In this document: positions 8,991 to 19,902 of the stretch, in pieces
How the letters are laid out: each line of letters begins with the position of its first letter
Numbering within the stretch: the stretch's first letter is position 1
From: FEN-1139 sp038207155
GTDB lineage: Bacteria > Myxococcota_A > Polyangia > Polyangiales > Polyangiaceae
DNA length: 64,000 nucleotides
Direction: 5' to 3'
Assembly: GCA_038207155.1 (NCBI GenBank)
Contig: JBBRAB010000015.1
Location: forward strand, 1-64,000
The notes under the pieces: model-generated
What the model saw: the letters and a program-made list of their open reading frames with translations, nothing else
Told to the model about the DNA's origin: nothing
Database searches by the model: none
Made by a program: the position numbers and the translations under genes

Positions 8991-9575
8991 ATGACTCGGT
9001 GGTGTGACTCCCGTCTTGGGTTATGGCTCGTCGCGGCCATCGCCGGTTGCGGAACCGCGGCCGTCGGTGTGGAGGACTGCCGAGAGCTCGAGAACGCACG
9101 CTGCGAAGCGGCCGTGGCCTGTCCGGATCTGTTTCAGATCCGCGACCTGGCAGCCTGCAAGCGGTTCTACCGCGATCAGTGCCTGCACGGACTCGCCACG
9201 AACGCGCCTCCGGGGGCGCCGACGCTGCACCGCTGCGTGCAGTCGATTGGAGCACTCTCCAGCTGCGCGCTGAAATACGGAGAGGAGGCGAACGTTAGCC
9301 AGTGCTCGCTAAAGCGAGCGACGACGGAGGTCATGACGGTCTGCGAGACGCTTCAGCGCCCCGAGACACTCGTCGACTGCGGCTTCCTCATCCCCCCCGA
9401 ACCCGCTCCGACCCCCGAAGTGACGGGTGGCGCCGGCGGCGCCGGCGGCAAGACTGCTACCGGGGGAGCCGGCGGTACCAGCGGAGCGGCAAGCAGTACT
9501 GGCGGTACCCAGTCGAGCACAGGGGGCGATCTCGGCGTGGCAGCCGCAGCAGGCTGGTTTACAGGGGTCATCTGA
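8991..9575 (+). CDS. Cys-rich lipoprotein with Gly/Thr linker, hypothetical
   Basis: A 194-residue protein starting at ATG 8991. The frame is open further upstream but overlaps the divergent nucleotidyltransferase. Signal and lipobox read WLVAAIAGC. The mature part is Cys-rich (about nine Cys between residues 40 and 135, e.g. CREL, CEAA, CPDL, CKRF, CLHG), suggesting disulphide bonds in the periplasm or on the surface. The last 60 residues are a low-complexity stretch of GGAGG and TGGT repeats, a style common in Polyangia lipoproteins. Its TGA overlaps the ATG of the next lipoprotein gene (TGATG), so the two are co-translated. Function unknown. Confidence 0.78.
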   Translation: MTRWCDSRLGLWLVAAIAGCGTAAVGVEDCRELENARCEAAVACPDLFQIRDLAACKRFYRDQCLHGLATNAPPGAPTLHRCVQSIGALSSCALKYGEEANVSQCSLKRATTEVMTVCETLQRPETLVDCGFLIPPEPAPTPEVTGGAGGAGGKTATGGAGGTSGAASSTGGTQSSTGGDLGVAAAAGWFTGVI

Positions 9576-10099
9576 TGAAGTCTCGTTACCTCTCGCTGTT
9601 CGCGCTCGCGTTGTTGGCCTGTGGTGGTGAGGAGAATCGTCCCCCGCCCAAGGCCGCGCGCGTCACCCCGCAAGAGGAGCTGGCTCAGCTCGGCAAACAC
9701 TGGGTGAGTCGCTGGGACGAGCGTCACATCTACGAATCGCCTCATCCCCTGACCGTCGCCACCCTGACGGCGAGTACTCAGCTCGACTTTGCGCAGCAGG
9801 GTCAGGTCTTCGAGGAGCTGACGATCGAGGAGCGCTTCGAGCTTCGGCGCGGCCCACCCGTGCTCTGTCGCAGCGAGCTGCGCGTCCCGGTACGAGTTCG
9901 ATTCGGGCAGCGCAACGGCGAGACCGCCGTCGAGCTGAGCCGCGACACCATCGTGCTGGCGCGTAAATGCAACTCCCTCGAACCCGCGGGGGTGCCTCGG
10001 GACCTCCCAGCCTCGGTGGCGATGTTCGTTCTGCGCGGCGAGCAGCTGGTCGCGGTCGAACCAGCGGGCGACCGCCGACGCTACCTCCCAACGGAATGA
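9575..10099 (+). CDS. Small lipoprotein, hypothetical
   Basis: A 174-residue protein whose ATG overlaps the previous stop by one base. The signal peptide MKSRYLSLFALALLACGG carries a lipobox LLAC. The mature part has no recognisable domain; it is rich in Arg and Glu with beta-type stretches (ELRVPVRVRFGQRNGETAVEL) and may form a single beta sandwich. The overlapping start is chosen because it begins exactly at a signal peptide; the longer frame upstream is the shadow of the preceding gene. Co-translation with the Cys-rich lipoprotein suggests that the two products work together. Confidence 0.75.
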   Translation: MKSRYLSLFALALLACGGEENRPPPKAARVTPQEELAQLGKHWVSRWDERHIYESPHPLTVATLTASTQLDFAQQGQVFEELTIEERFELRRGPPVLCRSELRVPVRVRFGQRNGETAVELSRDTIVLARKCNSLEPAGVPRDLPASVAMFVLRGEQLVAVEPAGDRRRYLPTE

Positions 10100-10230
10100 G
10101 CGCGGGACGGCCGTTGAGCCGCTCGCGACGCAAGTCGGCGCGGCGCGCGAGCTGGCTCGCAACTGTGGCTCTCGGTCCGCACATCGGCTAGATCCCCCCG
10201 GCGCAGCTCACTGCGATTGTCACCCAAGCC

Positions 10231-10848
10231 ATGGCGAACCTCACTCCCCTCCGAACGACCGTCTGCTCGTGCCTCCTCGCGCTCGTCGCCCTCGGAGGTC
10301 TCGGCGGTTGCAGCACTGCGACGGACGCCACCGGGACTCCCGACGCGTTTCCGATCATCGCGGTCGAGCCCCAGGATTTTCCCGGCGACAGGGCTTGCGG
10401 CACCGCCCATGGCTTTGCGACTTACACGGCGCGCCTGCTGGACGTCAGCGACGACGGTACTGGCCGCACGGGACTCGCCTATCCGCTCGCCGTGCGCGCA
10501 GCTCCGCTCACGAGCTGTGACCTCTCACTGGCCTTCGGTGACGTCGTGCCTGGCAATGCCTACGTCGTGGACGTCGACGGCTACGCCGACGAGGATGGGG
10601 ATCCGAAGACCCTCGACCACTGCGTCAATGAGGGCACGGTTACCCGGCGCACGGGCGGCAAGTGCACCCACGAAGTCCTCGCCCCACGTTGGCGATGGCG
10701 CTGCTTTGGCGCACTCAGCTCGCTCGATGTCGGTGCCGCAGGGGCTGCTGGCACCGGTGGAGCGCCCCAGGGTGACGCGCCCTCGGGCCTTGCCGCGATT
10801 GCGTTCGACTACCGTGTGACCCCTCTGCACGCATGTCTGCCGCGCTAA
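10231..10848 (+). CDS. Lipoprotein, hypothetical, 205 aa
   Basis: Starts MANLTPLRTTVCSCLLALVALGGLGGCS, a lipoprotein signal with lipobox LGGC. The mature part contains a central beta region (GNAYVVDVDGYADEDGD) that resembles the repeated inner domains of other myxobacterial lipoproteins, where 'Y.v.v.gY' strands precede an Asp-rich turn. It contains several Cys (RACGT, SCDLS, DHCVN, KCTHE, RCFG, HACL) and a short Gly/Ala linker (GAAGAAGTGGAPQ). It lies 131 bp after the preceding lipoprotein gene. Function unknown. Confidence 0.72.
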   Translation: MANLTPLRTTVCSCLLALVALGGLGGCSTATDATGTPDAFPIIAVEPQDFPGDRACGTAHGFATYTARLLDVSDDGTGRTGLAYPLAVRAAPLTSCDLSLAFGDVVPGNAYVVDVDGYADEDGDPKTLDHCVNEGTVTRRTGGKCTHEVLAPRWRWRCFGALSSLDVGAAGAAGTGGAPQGDAPSGLAAIAFDYRVTPLHACLPR

Positions 10849-10978
10849 GCCCAGGCGCCGGCTGACCCCATCGCGCGCCTTGGATTGGGCCGGCGCGGAA
10901 CCAAGCCCCGGCGGACTTCAGGTGTCCCAGGGCGACACACCGTTGCCACAATCGTCGAGGAACGGTAGGACATCACTC

Positions 10979-11785
10979 ATGAGCGCAGGATACGAGCTGG
11001 AACCACGAGCGAGCCTCCCCCGACCGAGCCGCGCGCTCACCGGGGTGATGCTCGGACTGCTCGCCCTCTGGATCGTGTTTGCGGTCGGCATCAACTGGGG
11101 CGGCGCCTCGGATCGGGCCTTCCGGGCCTTGGCGGGCAACACGAGCGCCATCGTGCATGGCGAGGTCTGGCGGCTCGTGACCGCGCCGCTCCTACACAAC
11201 CCCATCTCGTCTGAGGGCGTTCAGCACATCGCCTTCGCGCTGCTCGGTCTGTACCTGATCGCTCCACCCCTTGAGCAACGTTGGGGCACGCCGCGTCTGC
11301 TGTGGTTCCTCGGTGGCAGCGCCATCTTCGCCTATTCGCTGTCGGTCGGGCTGGAGCTATTACTCCCGAGTTCCATCGCGAAGGAGCTGGTGCCCCCGCT
11401 GTGGTTCGGCACGATGCCGGTGCTCGACGCGCTCATGGTCGCGTTTGCTCTCACGCTACGTGACCGTCAAGTGATGTTCGCGTTCATCATCCCGGTGACG
11501 GGGCGCACGCTGATCTGGCTGATCGTCGCGCTCAACCTCGCCCTCGTGCTGGCGCGCGCGATGGGCCCCTCGGGACAGATCGCCCCGCTTGCCGGGATGC
11601 TCGCCGGTTGGCTCTTTGGCTCGGACGCTTCCCCGCTGCGCCGGCGCTGGTTGCGTTGGCAGCTCGACCGTCTCGACGCGGAAGCCAAGCGCGACGGTCG
11701 CGCGCGCAGCCGGGCCCGACAGCGCTTCGAGGTCATCCCGGGAGGACGCGACGTCCCGCCCGATCGCAAGAAGATGCTGCACTAG
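10979..11785 (+). CDS. Rhomboid-fold membrane protein, probably catalytically inactive
   Basis: A 268-residue protein with about six membrane segments. The start at ATG 10979 gives MSAGYELEPRAS; the first membrane segment begins near residue 23. The rhomboid L1 landmark HGEVWRLVTAPLLHNP is clear, as is QHIAFALLGLYLIAPPLE. At the place of the active-site GxSG motif the sequence reads WFGTMPVLDA with no Ser, and where TM6 should carry the catalytic His it reads IAPLAGMLAGWLFG. Both members of the dyad therefore appear to be absent, so this is a pseudoprotease like iRhoms or derlins. The tail (res. 218-268) is strongly basic and cytoplasmic. Alternative: a serine-independent relative with a different active site. 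Confidence 0.8.
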   Translation: MSAGYELEPRASLPRPSRALTGVMLGLLALWIVFAVGINWGGASDRAFRALAGNTSAIVHGEVWRLVTAPLLHNPISSEGVQHIAFALLGLYLIAPPLEQRWGTPRLLWFLGGSAIFAYSLSVGLELLLPSSIAKELVPPLWFGTMPVLDALMVAFALTLRDRQVMFAFIIPVTGRTLIWLIVALNLALVLARAMGPSGQIAPLAGMLAGWLFGSDASPLRRRWLRWQLDRLDAEAKRDGRARSRARQRFEVIPGGRDVPPDRKKMLH

Positions 11786-12126
11786 GCCGAGCGCGGCGCT
11801 GGGCGCAGCCGGCACAGAGCTGGCGCGCCCAATGAGGGCGTCACTGTCACAGGTTGTGACACCCAGGCACACTCGGGGGATGCCCGCAGGCGCGGCGGGA
11901 GGCCCGCCCGGCCAACTGGTTGCAATGCCTGTGTAATGGCGTGCGATCGGTAGATAACCCATAGTTTTAGCCAGGACACCGAGGCGAGCAAACTGAGGCG
12001 GGAGTCGAATCCCTGGCAGACGTACCAGTCCGCCGGGGATTTGGTCTATCTGGGGGCTTGCTCCGTCAGTGGCACACAACGTGCTCACCGCCAGACCGGC
12101 GGCGACGTGGCCGCGGAGGGAAACCC
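11786..12126 (+). other. 341-bp non-coding region with dyad and structured leader candidate
   Basis: This separates the rhomboid gene from a large lipoprotein gene. Besides the dyad at 11846-11860, the stretch 11986-12063 can fold as a multibranch RNA. The outer pair is GAGCAA (11986-11991) with TTGCTC (12058-12063). Inside are the hairpins GGGA/TCCC (12000-12013) and CTGG/CCAG (12013-12028). A good SD (GGAGGG) lies just before the ATG at 12127. I do not recognise a known riboswitch class. Confidence 0.3.
11846..11860. promoter_or_regulatory. Inverted repeat, possible operator
   Basis: Perfect dyad GTCACA-GGT-TGTGAC about 270 bp upstream of the lipoprotein start at 12127. The half-sites look like those of CRP/FNR or GntR-type regulators, but the 3-bp spacer is short for CRP. 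Similar GTGAC/GTCAC dyads occur upstream of the fibro-slime gene and the inositol-phosphate synthase gene. Confidence 0.3.
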
Positions 12127-13824
12127 ATGAACTCAACTCGAAGACTCCGACACCCGCTTGGTTTGGCCTGCCTGCTTGCGCTGCCTGCGCTGATGCTCGG
12201 GTGTAAGGACGACACGAGCTCGCCCGACGTCGCTCAGGATCCGAACCAGCCGACGGCCCCAACGCCGATCGTGACCGAGGCCTGTGGCACTCTCACTCCG
12301 CAGGCGGCCGCGGACATCGCGGTGCACAACTTCGATCTCTTGGCTCGCGGCGTCCTCGCCTCACTTCGACCGATCGAAGGCTCGCGCACCCTGGCGCGCC
12401 TGTTGTCCTTTGGCTACGAGAAGAACGTTTCGAGCTTCGTCGACGATGCGCTGGCCGATCTTTCCAAGACGGAACAAGACCTGCGCGACAGCTTGATCGC
12501 TCCGACGCACATCGAGACCACCGACGCTAGCAGCGTGACGTTCATTTCCGCGCCAGATGCCGGTTGCCCGAACTCGGGTAGCGCCTACGACCAAGTCGAA
12601 CAGGACGAATGCCTCGCATATAACAAGCTGCATCCGGTCCGCACCAAGCTGAGTCGGGTGGCCTGTGATCGCGGGGACAACCTGCGGATCCAGGTGATGA
12701 TGGATCCGGACAAGCTGGTCGTGCTCGACGGGAACCTGTTTGCCGACCACGCAGCGGCCAACGTCGAGTTTGGCGCCTTCTTGAGCCGTATCACGACCAA
12801 GTCGACGTCGAGCTCTGCCGGCTCAGGCGGCTCAGGTAGCGGTGTCCCAACGGTCACGATCACGCGGGGACGGCTGGTGGACAGCGCTTCGGGCAAGCTC
12901 TCAGCCTCGCTGAACCTCACTGGCGCCGCATCGGTCAACGCGCTCGTCGCGCTCACCGATGCGCTCGACGTTGCCTGGAGCAACAATGGCGTGAAGGAGG
13001 CCAGCCAGCTCCACGTGGCCCCGTCTCCGCGCCTCATTTCGGCGAGTGCAGACGCCGGTGCGAGCCTGCTCAATTTCGGATTTAACGCCCAGAATCCCCG
13101 AATTCAGCTGTTCTTTGAGGACTTCGTCGAGACCATGTTCAATCTCCAGGTGACGGACGGCCCCGACCGCGTCAACAAGGTGGACATGAACGTATCCGCG
13201 TTCAGCGGTCAAGCCAAGTACACCAAGGCAACCGACAGCATCGACGTCGAGCACCTCAGTCTCGGTCCGACCACCAGCAAGGCCACCCTCGGAACGGCGG
13301 ATCTACTCACCGTCGACGTCAATCCTGACAACGGGCGAGAGGTGACGCTCAAGGCCCTCGCGAACGACAAGGACACCATCTCCGTTCAGGTGCCATCCGG
13401 GTTCGATCTCCAGATCGGCTACCACATGCAGTCGGTGTTCTCGCAGCTCGTTGGCCCGGCCAAGTTCATCGCGGACGACAAGGTCTCGATCCGCACCTCG
13501 GCCGATGCCCGCCTCGAACTCTTGCTCGACCGCCACGACTACTTTGCACTCACCTCCGGCGCGCAGGGTTCGCTCACGCGCGTCGAGGCCGGCACGGTTG
13601 ATCTCGCCAGTCAGCTGGTGCCTGACGCCGCGGTGCATGTGGCCGCGACCCAATGCCTCAACCGGGATTCCTCCGTTCAAAAGACGCATGATTTCCTTGA
13701 GGAGATGAGCGTTGGTCCCTGCCTGGCGGTCATCCCCGCGCCAAGTCCCACTCCCGTGCCGATCGGTGGGGGGCCCCTTGTGCCAGCGGGCCGCATCCCG
13801 TCCCTGCCGCTCCCGCGACTCTAA
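12127..13824 (+). CDS. Large lipoprotein, hypothetical, 565 aa
   Basis: The ATG at 12127 follows GGAGGGAAACCC. The N-terminus MNSTRRLRHPLGLACLLALPALMLGC is a lipoprotein signal with lipobox MLGC. Residues about 45-130 are helical; a Ser/Gly linker (SSSAGSGGSGSG) lies near 235. The rest is beta-rich with no catalytic motif I recognise, and the end is a Pro-rich tail (PAPSPTPVPIGGG). The beta-rich half could be a lipid- or polymer-binding fold, but no family is recognisable by eye. It stands alone, preceded by the structured leader and followed 70 bp later by pyrR. Confidence 0.78.
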   Translation: MNSTRRLRHPLGLACLLALPALMLGCKDDTSSPDVAQDPNQPTAPTPIVTEACGTLTPQAAADIAVHNFDLLARGVLASLRPIEGSRTLARLLSFGYEKNVSSFVDDALADLSKTEQDLRDSLIAPTHIETTDASSVTFISAPDAGCPNSGSAYDQVEQDECLAYNKLHPVRTKLSRVACDRGDNLRIQVMMDPDKLVVLDGNLFADHAAANVEFGAFLSRITTKSTSSSAGSGGSGSGVPTVTITRGRLVDSASGKLSASLNLTGAASVNALVALTDALDVAWSNNGVKEASQLHVAPSPRLISASADAGASLLNFGFNAQNPRIQLFFEDFVETMFNLQVTDGPDRVNKVDMNVSAFSGQAKYTKATDSIDVEHLSLGPTTSKATLGTADLLTVDVNPDNGREVTLKALANDKDTISVQVPSGFDLQIGYHMQSVFSQLVGPAKFIADDKVSIRTSADARLELLLDRHDYFALTSGAQGSLTRVEAGTVDLASQLVPDAAVHVAATQCLNRDSSVQKTHDFLEEMSVGPCLAVIPAPSPTPVPIGGGPLVPAGRIPSLPLPRL

Positions 13825-13895
13825 GTCCCCAGGGTTTCCGGCACAGTTTGCGGCCTCCGTGCAGTCACGGGGGCCGCATGCTATTCGGCCCTCCG

Positions 13896-14459
13896 ATGCG
13901 AGAGCTGCTCGACGCTGAAAGCGTGGCCCGCGGACTCCGTCGGGTCGCAGGTGAAATCCTAGAGCGTAGTCGCCCTGGGGAGACCCTGATGCTCGTGGGG
14001 ATCCGCCGCGGCGGGGTACCGCTCACCAAGCTGCTCGCCAGTTGGCTGGACCAACTCGAGGGCTGCCGCACCCTACTCGGAAGCGTGGACATCACGCTGT
14101 ACCGCGACGATGCGGCGACCGCGCTGGCCAATCCAAGAATCGGCCCCAGCGATATCCCCGGCAGCATCGCCGGTAAGCGCGTCGTGTTGGTTGATGACGT
14201 CGTGCACACGGGCCGTACAATCCGCGCGGCCTTCGACGCGCTGCTCGACTACGGTCGCCCGCGTCGGATCGAGCTCTGCGCGCTCGTGGATCGGGGCGGA
14301 CGTGAGCTGCCGATTCAGCCCGACTACCTGGTGCGCGCGGTCCAGGTCGATGTCGACGAGCGCGTCGACGTCATTCATGAGGGTGACGGCGGGACGGTAG
14401 TCCTGGCGCGCCCCTATTCCAGCCCGACCCTTCCACCTCCGCCTTCCACCCGCTCATGA
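13896..14459 (+). CDS. pyrR: PyrR-type bifunctional regulator / uracil phosphoribosyltransferase
   Basis: A type I phosphoribosyltransferase of 187 residues from ATG 13896 (MRELLDAESVARGLRR, the usual PyrR opening). ATG 13878 is an alternative with a better G-rich SD and adds six residues. The PRPP motif reads VVLVDDVVHTGRTIRAA; the flexible-loop region has SVDITLYRDD and the C-terminal LVDRGGRELPIQPDYL is diagnostic. PyrR in Firmicutes binds pyr mRNA in response to UMP; the leader here is too short to show a clear attenuator. It overlaps pyrB by 4 nt (ATGA), so the two are translationally coupled. The last ten residues are Pro/Ser-rich. Confidence 0.92.
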   Translation: MRELLDAESVARGLRRVAGEILERSRPGETLMLVGIRRGGVPLTKLLASWLDQLEGCRTLLGSVDITLYRDDAATALANPRIGPSDIPGSIAGKRVVLVDDVVHTGRTIRAAFDALLDYGRPRRIELCALVDRGGRELPIQPDYLVRAVQVDVDERVDVIHEGDGGTVVLARPYSSPTLPPPPSTRS

Positions 14460-15397
14460 CGGACCAACGACTGCGCCACCTGCTCGGCATCGAAGGCATG
14501 GAGCGTTCGACCGCCGAACGCATCCTGGAAACCGCTCAGACGTTCCTTGAGGTCACTCGACGACCGGTGCGCAAGGTTCCGACGCTGCGGGGCAAGACCA
14601 TCCTCAACGTGTTCTTCGAGGCCTCGACGCGTACCCGCAGCTCGTTTGAGCTGGCTGGCAAGCGCCTGGGCGCCGACGTGATGAACATCGGGGGCTCCTC
14701 GTCGAGCACGAGCAAGGGAGAAACCCTACGCGATACCATCGCCACGCTCGACGCGATGCACGCGGACGTGATTGTGATCCGACACGGGGCCTCGGGAGCA
14801 GCCGCGTACGTCGCGAGTAAATCTCGCGCGGCCATCGTCAATGCCGGCGACGGCATGCATGAGCACCCCACGCAGGCCCTGCTCGACGCCTTCACGATCC
14901 GGCAGCGCCTCGGCACACTCGAGGGAAAAACGGTAGCGATTTGCGGAGATATTCTGCATTCCCGCGTCGCTCGCTCCAACACCCTGCTGCTGCCACTGCT
15001 TGGAGCCAAGGTGCGACTTGCGGGTCCGCGTACGCTCCTGCCGACGCAGATCGAGAGCTGGGGTGTCGAGAGCTACGACCGTCTTGAGCCGGCCATCGAG
15101 GGCGCGGACGTCGTGATGATGCTGCGGATCCAGAAGGAGCGACTCGGTGCCAAGCTGTTTCCGAGCGTGCGCGAGTACTCGCGCGAGTTTGGCCTCAATC
15201 AACAGCGCCTAGCCCTCGCCAAGCCCAATGCGCTTGTGATGCACCCAGGTCCGATGAACCGTGGGGTGGAGATTTCCGAAGAGATCGCCGACGGACCTCA
15301 GAGCGTCATCCTCGAGCAGGTGGAGTCCGGCGTCGCGGTGCGCATGGCCGTCCTCTACCTCTGCGCATCCGAGCCGGGCCAAGGCGTAAACGATTAG
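14456..15397 (+). CDS. pyrB: Aspartate carbamoyltransferase catalytic subunit
   Basis: Condenses carbamoyl phosphate with L-aspartate, the committed step of pyrimidine synthesis; 313 residues, normal length. The carbamoyl-phosphate motif FFEASTRTRSSFE is near residue 55; the second domain has HEHPTQALLDAFTI and GDILHSRVARSN, and HPGPMNRGVEI lies near the C-terminus. It starts inside the pyrR stop codon (ATGA), so it belongs to a pyrR-pyrB operon. pyrC, which often follows in this arrangement, is absent: the next gene, murI, converges. No pyrI regulatory subunit is visible. Confidence 0.95.
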   Translation: MTDQRLRHLLGIEGMERSTAERILETAQTFLEVTRRPVRKVPTLRGKTILNVFFEASTRTRSSFELAGKRLGADVMNIGGSSSSTSKGETLRDTIATLDAMHADVIVIRHGASGAAAYVASKSRAAIVNAGDGMHEHPTQALLDAFTIRQRLGTLEGKTVAICGDILHSRVARSNTLLLPLLGAKVRLAGPRTLLPTQIESWGVESYDRLEPAIEGADVVMMLRIQKERLGAKLFPSVREYSREFGLNQQRLALAKPNALVMHPGPMNRGVEISEEIADGPQSVILEQVESGVAVRMAVLYLCASEPGQGVND

Positions 15398-15433
15398 TCC
15401 GCGACGGCGCGGCGGGCAGGCGCAGCGCGTCGC

Positions 15434-16318
15434 TCAGATCTCGAGATCGACCTGCTGGACGCGACTCACCGCGCGCCCGAGGAAGCGACTCGCCATGGCT
15501 TCAAAGCTGCCAGGAAAATCGGTCACTAGCAGTTCGAGCTGTGCCTCGGACTGCTCGAGTCTGGCGCGGATCCGCCCCTCGGCGATGTACTGCACGACCA
15601 CGCGCGCGGTGGCCGCTGCGCTGTCGACGACCGGGATAGGGTGCCCCGCAACGCGCGCCGCGACCCGCTCAATTACCGGCTTTAGCAGCGGATAGTGCGT
15701 GCAGCCGAGTACCAGAACGCCGGCGCCCTGCTCAATGAGCGGACGCACGTAGCGCTCGACGGCGAGCTCGGGCACCTCACCCTCGAGCCACCCTTCCTCG
15801 ACCAGGGGCACCAGCAGCGGAGCAGGACGCGCGACCACCTCGAGCCGCGTGGAGAGCCGTCCCACTGCGCGCGGATAGGCTCCGGAAGCAACCGTTCCCG
15901 CGGTTCCCAAGACCCCAATGCGCGGGGGCCCCTCAGCACCAAAAGTGAGTTCAGAGATCGCGGCCACGGCGGCCATGGCCCCGGGATCGACGACCCCGAT
16001 CACGGGCAGATCGAGCTCAGCCCGGAGCAGCTCAAGGGCGACGGCGCTCACGGTGTTACACGCGATCACCAGAGCCTTGACGCCTCGCTCGGTCAGCGCC
16101 CGCGCGCAGCCGCGCGCATAGCGCACGACGGTCTCCGAGGAGCGAGTGCCGTAGGGTACCCTAGCCGTGTCACCAAGATAGATCACATTCTCGCGAGGCA
16201 AGGCCTCGCTGAGGGCTCGCACCACCGTGAGGCCCCCAAGACCGGAGTCAAAGACGCCCAGGGGCGCGGGATCGCAGGAGATTTCAGCCGGAGGGCACAC
16301 CCCAGCCGGATACCACAT
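15434..16318 (-). CDS. murI: Glutamate racemase
   Basis: Converts L- to D-glutamate for peptidoglycan; 294 residues. Landmarks are LGVFDSGLGGLTVVRAL near the N-terminus, YLGDTARVPYGTRS, the first catalytic Cys in VIACNTVSA and the second in LGCTHYPLL. The ATG at 16316-16318 gives MWYPAGVCPPAEIS; the frame is open for a further 129 codons upstream, but those overlap the divergent ROK kinase and have the composition of a shadow. It converges with pyrB, with 36 bp between the stops. Confidence 0.94.
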   Translation of the reverse strand: MWYPAGVCPPAEISCDPAPLGVFDSGLGGLTVVRALSEALPRENVIYLGDTARVPYGTRSSETVVRYARGCARALTERGVKALVIACNTVSAVALELLRAELDLPVIGVVDPGAMAAVAAISELTFGAEGPPRIGVLGTAGTVASGAYPRAVGRLSTRLEVVARPAPLLVPLVEEGWLEGEVPELAVERYVRPLIEQGAGVLVLGCTHYPLLKPVIERVAARVAGHPIPVVDSAAATARVVVQYIAEGRIRARLEQSEAQLELLVTDFPGSFEAMASRFLGRAVSRVQQVDLEI

Positions 16319-16435
16319 TCTGCGCAAAAGAGCCCCAAACGCGGCGGCTGACGCACCCCGGTCGGGAGCGGCAAGCCCTCGGCACCGAGTTGTTGCTTTC
16401 GCTGGTCCCCGCTCCCGCGGTAAAAGACTAGGAAG

Positions 16436-17191
16436 ATGCCGACCCGCACGCCTAAAAATCCGTCCGTAAAAAAGCATGCACCGGCGGAACCGCCGGCGCT
16501 TCGTACGCTGTCGATCGACATCGGTGGCGAAGGCACGAAGATGCTCGTGCTCGATGCGGAGGGACATCCGGTCAACGATCGGACGCGCGAGCTCACGCCC
16601 AAGCCCGCCCATCCGAAGGCGGTGCTCAATGTGATCGAGCACATGATCCACGAGCAGCCCGAGTTTGACCGCATCAGCTGTGGGTTTCCGGGCGTCGTGG
16701 TGCACGGCGTGGTGCGGACCGCACCCAACCTCGGAAGTGACGCCTGGGCGGGATTTGCCTTGGAAACGGGCCTCAGCGAGATCTCCAGCAAGCCCGCGCG
16801 CGTGATCAACGACGCCGATCTACAGGGCTACGGCGTCATCCGGGGCCACGGGGTCGAGCTCGTGCTCACGCTGGGAACGGGACTTGGGGCCGCGCTGTTC
16901 GTCGAGGGGCGCTTGGTGCCCAACCTTGAGCTTGGCCATCATCCCTTCCGCAAAGGGGCCACCTACGAAGAGCGCGTCTGCAATGCGGAGCTCAAGCGCA
17001 TCGGTCGTGAGCGCTGGAACCGCCGGATCGCGCAGGTGATCGAGGTTCTTGGCCCAATCTTCAACTACGAGACGCTCTACATCGGCGGCGGCAACGCAAA
17101 GAAGCTCGCGCTGGAGCTGCCAGATAACGTCAAGGTGTTCACCAACGTCAGCGGTCTCACGGGCGGAATGCGCCTCTGGGAACTGGGCTGA
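16436..17191 (+). CDS. ROK-family kinase, polyphosphate glucokinase-like
   Basis: A 251-residue cytoplasmic sugar kinase. The phosphate-1 motif is LSIDIGGEGTKMLVLD (res. about 24-40) and the phosphate-2 region LTLGTGLGAALFVEG. The stretch GFPGVVVHGVVRTAPNLG and the following LVPNLELGHHPF match the polyphosphate/ATP glucokinase branch, where the Glu-Leu-Gly-His segment holds the sugar. An N-terminal Lys/Pro/Ala extension (MPTRTPKNPSVKKHAP) precedes the domain. It probably phosphorylates glucose from polyphosphate or ATP; the phosphate donor cannot be read from sequence. It is divergent from murI and is followed by a strong hairpin. Confidence 0.82.
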   Translation: MPTRTPKNPSVKKHAPAEPPALRTLSIDIGGEGTKMLVLDAEGHPVNDRTRELTPKPAHPKAVLNVIEHMIHEQPEFDRISCGFPGVVVHGVVRTAPNLGSDAWAGFALETGLSEISSKPARVINDADLQGYGVIRGHGVELVLTLGTGLGAALFVEGRLVPNLELGHHPFRKGATYEERVCNAELKRIGRERWNRRIAQVIEVLGPIFNYETLYIGGGNAKKLALELPDNVKVFTNVSGLTGGMRLWELG

Positions 17192-17193
17192 GC

Positions 17194-17235
17194 AGAGGAA
17201 CGCCCCTCGACCAAGTGGTCGAGAGGCGTTCCTCT
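17194..17235. terminator. Bidirectional terminator hairpin between ROK kinase and lon
   Basis: A 20-bp stem with one mismatch (AGAGGAACGCC ... GGCGTTCCTCT) and a 2-base loop lies between the convergent stops. There is no long U tract on the plus side, but the stem is very stable and serves both directions. Confidence 0.75.
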
Positions 17236-17253
17236 TGAGCGAGCCCCGCTAGG

Positions 17254-19671
<2,418 letters not shown>

Positions 19672-19902
19672 CGTTCCACCTCGCCGTCTTCACGGACCTG
19701 AACCTTTGGCCCTTACTCACCCCATTTGCGACCTCGATGGCACCAGGTCAAGCGCGCTGCCGGTCGATTCCTGTTTACAATCCGGCCCATGGTCCGCTCG
19801 ATAAAGAGACAGGCGAGCGCCGACCGGACGAGCTGGTCGCGAATGGCGCAGAAAAAAGCCGGCTCTACTGCCCCTGGACGGCGAGGATGCTAGCGTCGCC
19901 TG

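Noticed and set aside
12000..12013. tRNA T-arm-like sequence GGGAGTCGAATCCC
   Set aside because: No acceptor stem or anticodon arm around it; kept only as a hairpin of a possible leader RNA.
19672..19902. CIRCE or other heat-shock operator before lon
   Set aside because: No inverted TTAGCACTC-type repeat is present in the divergent region.
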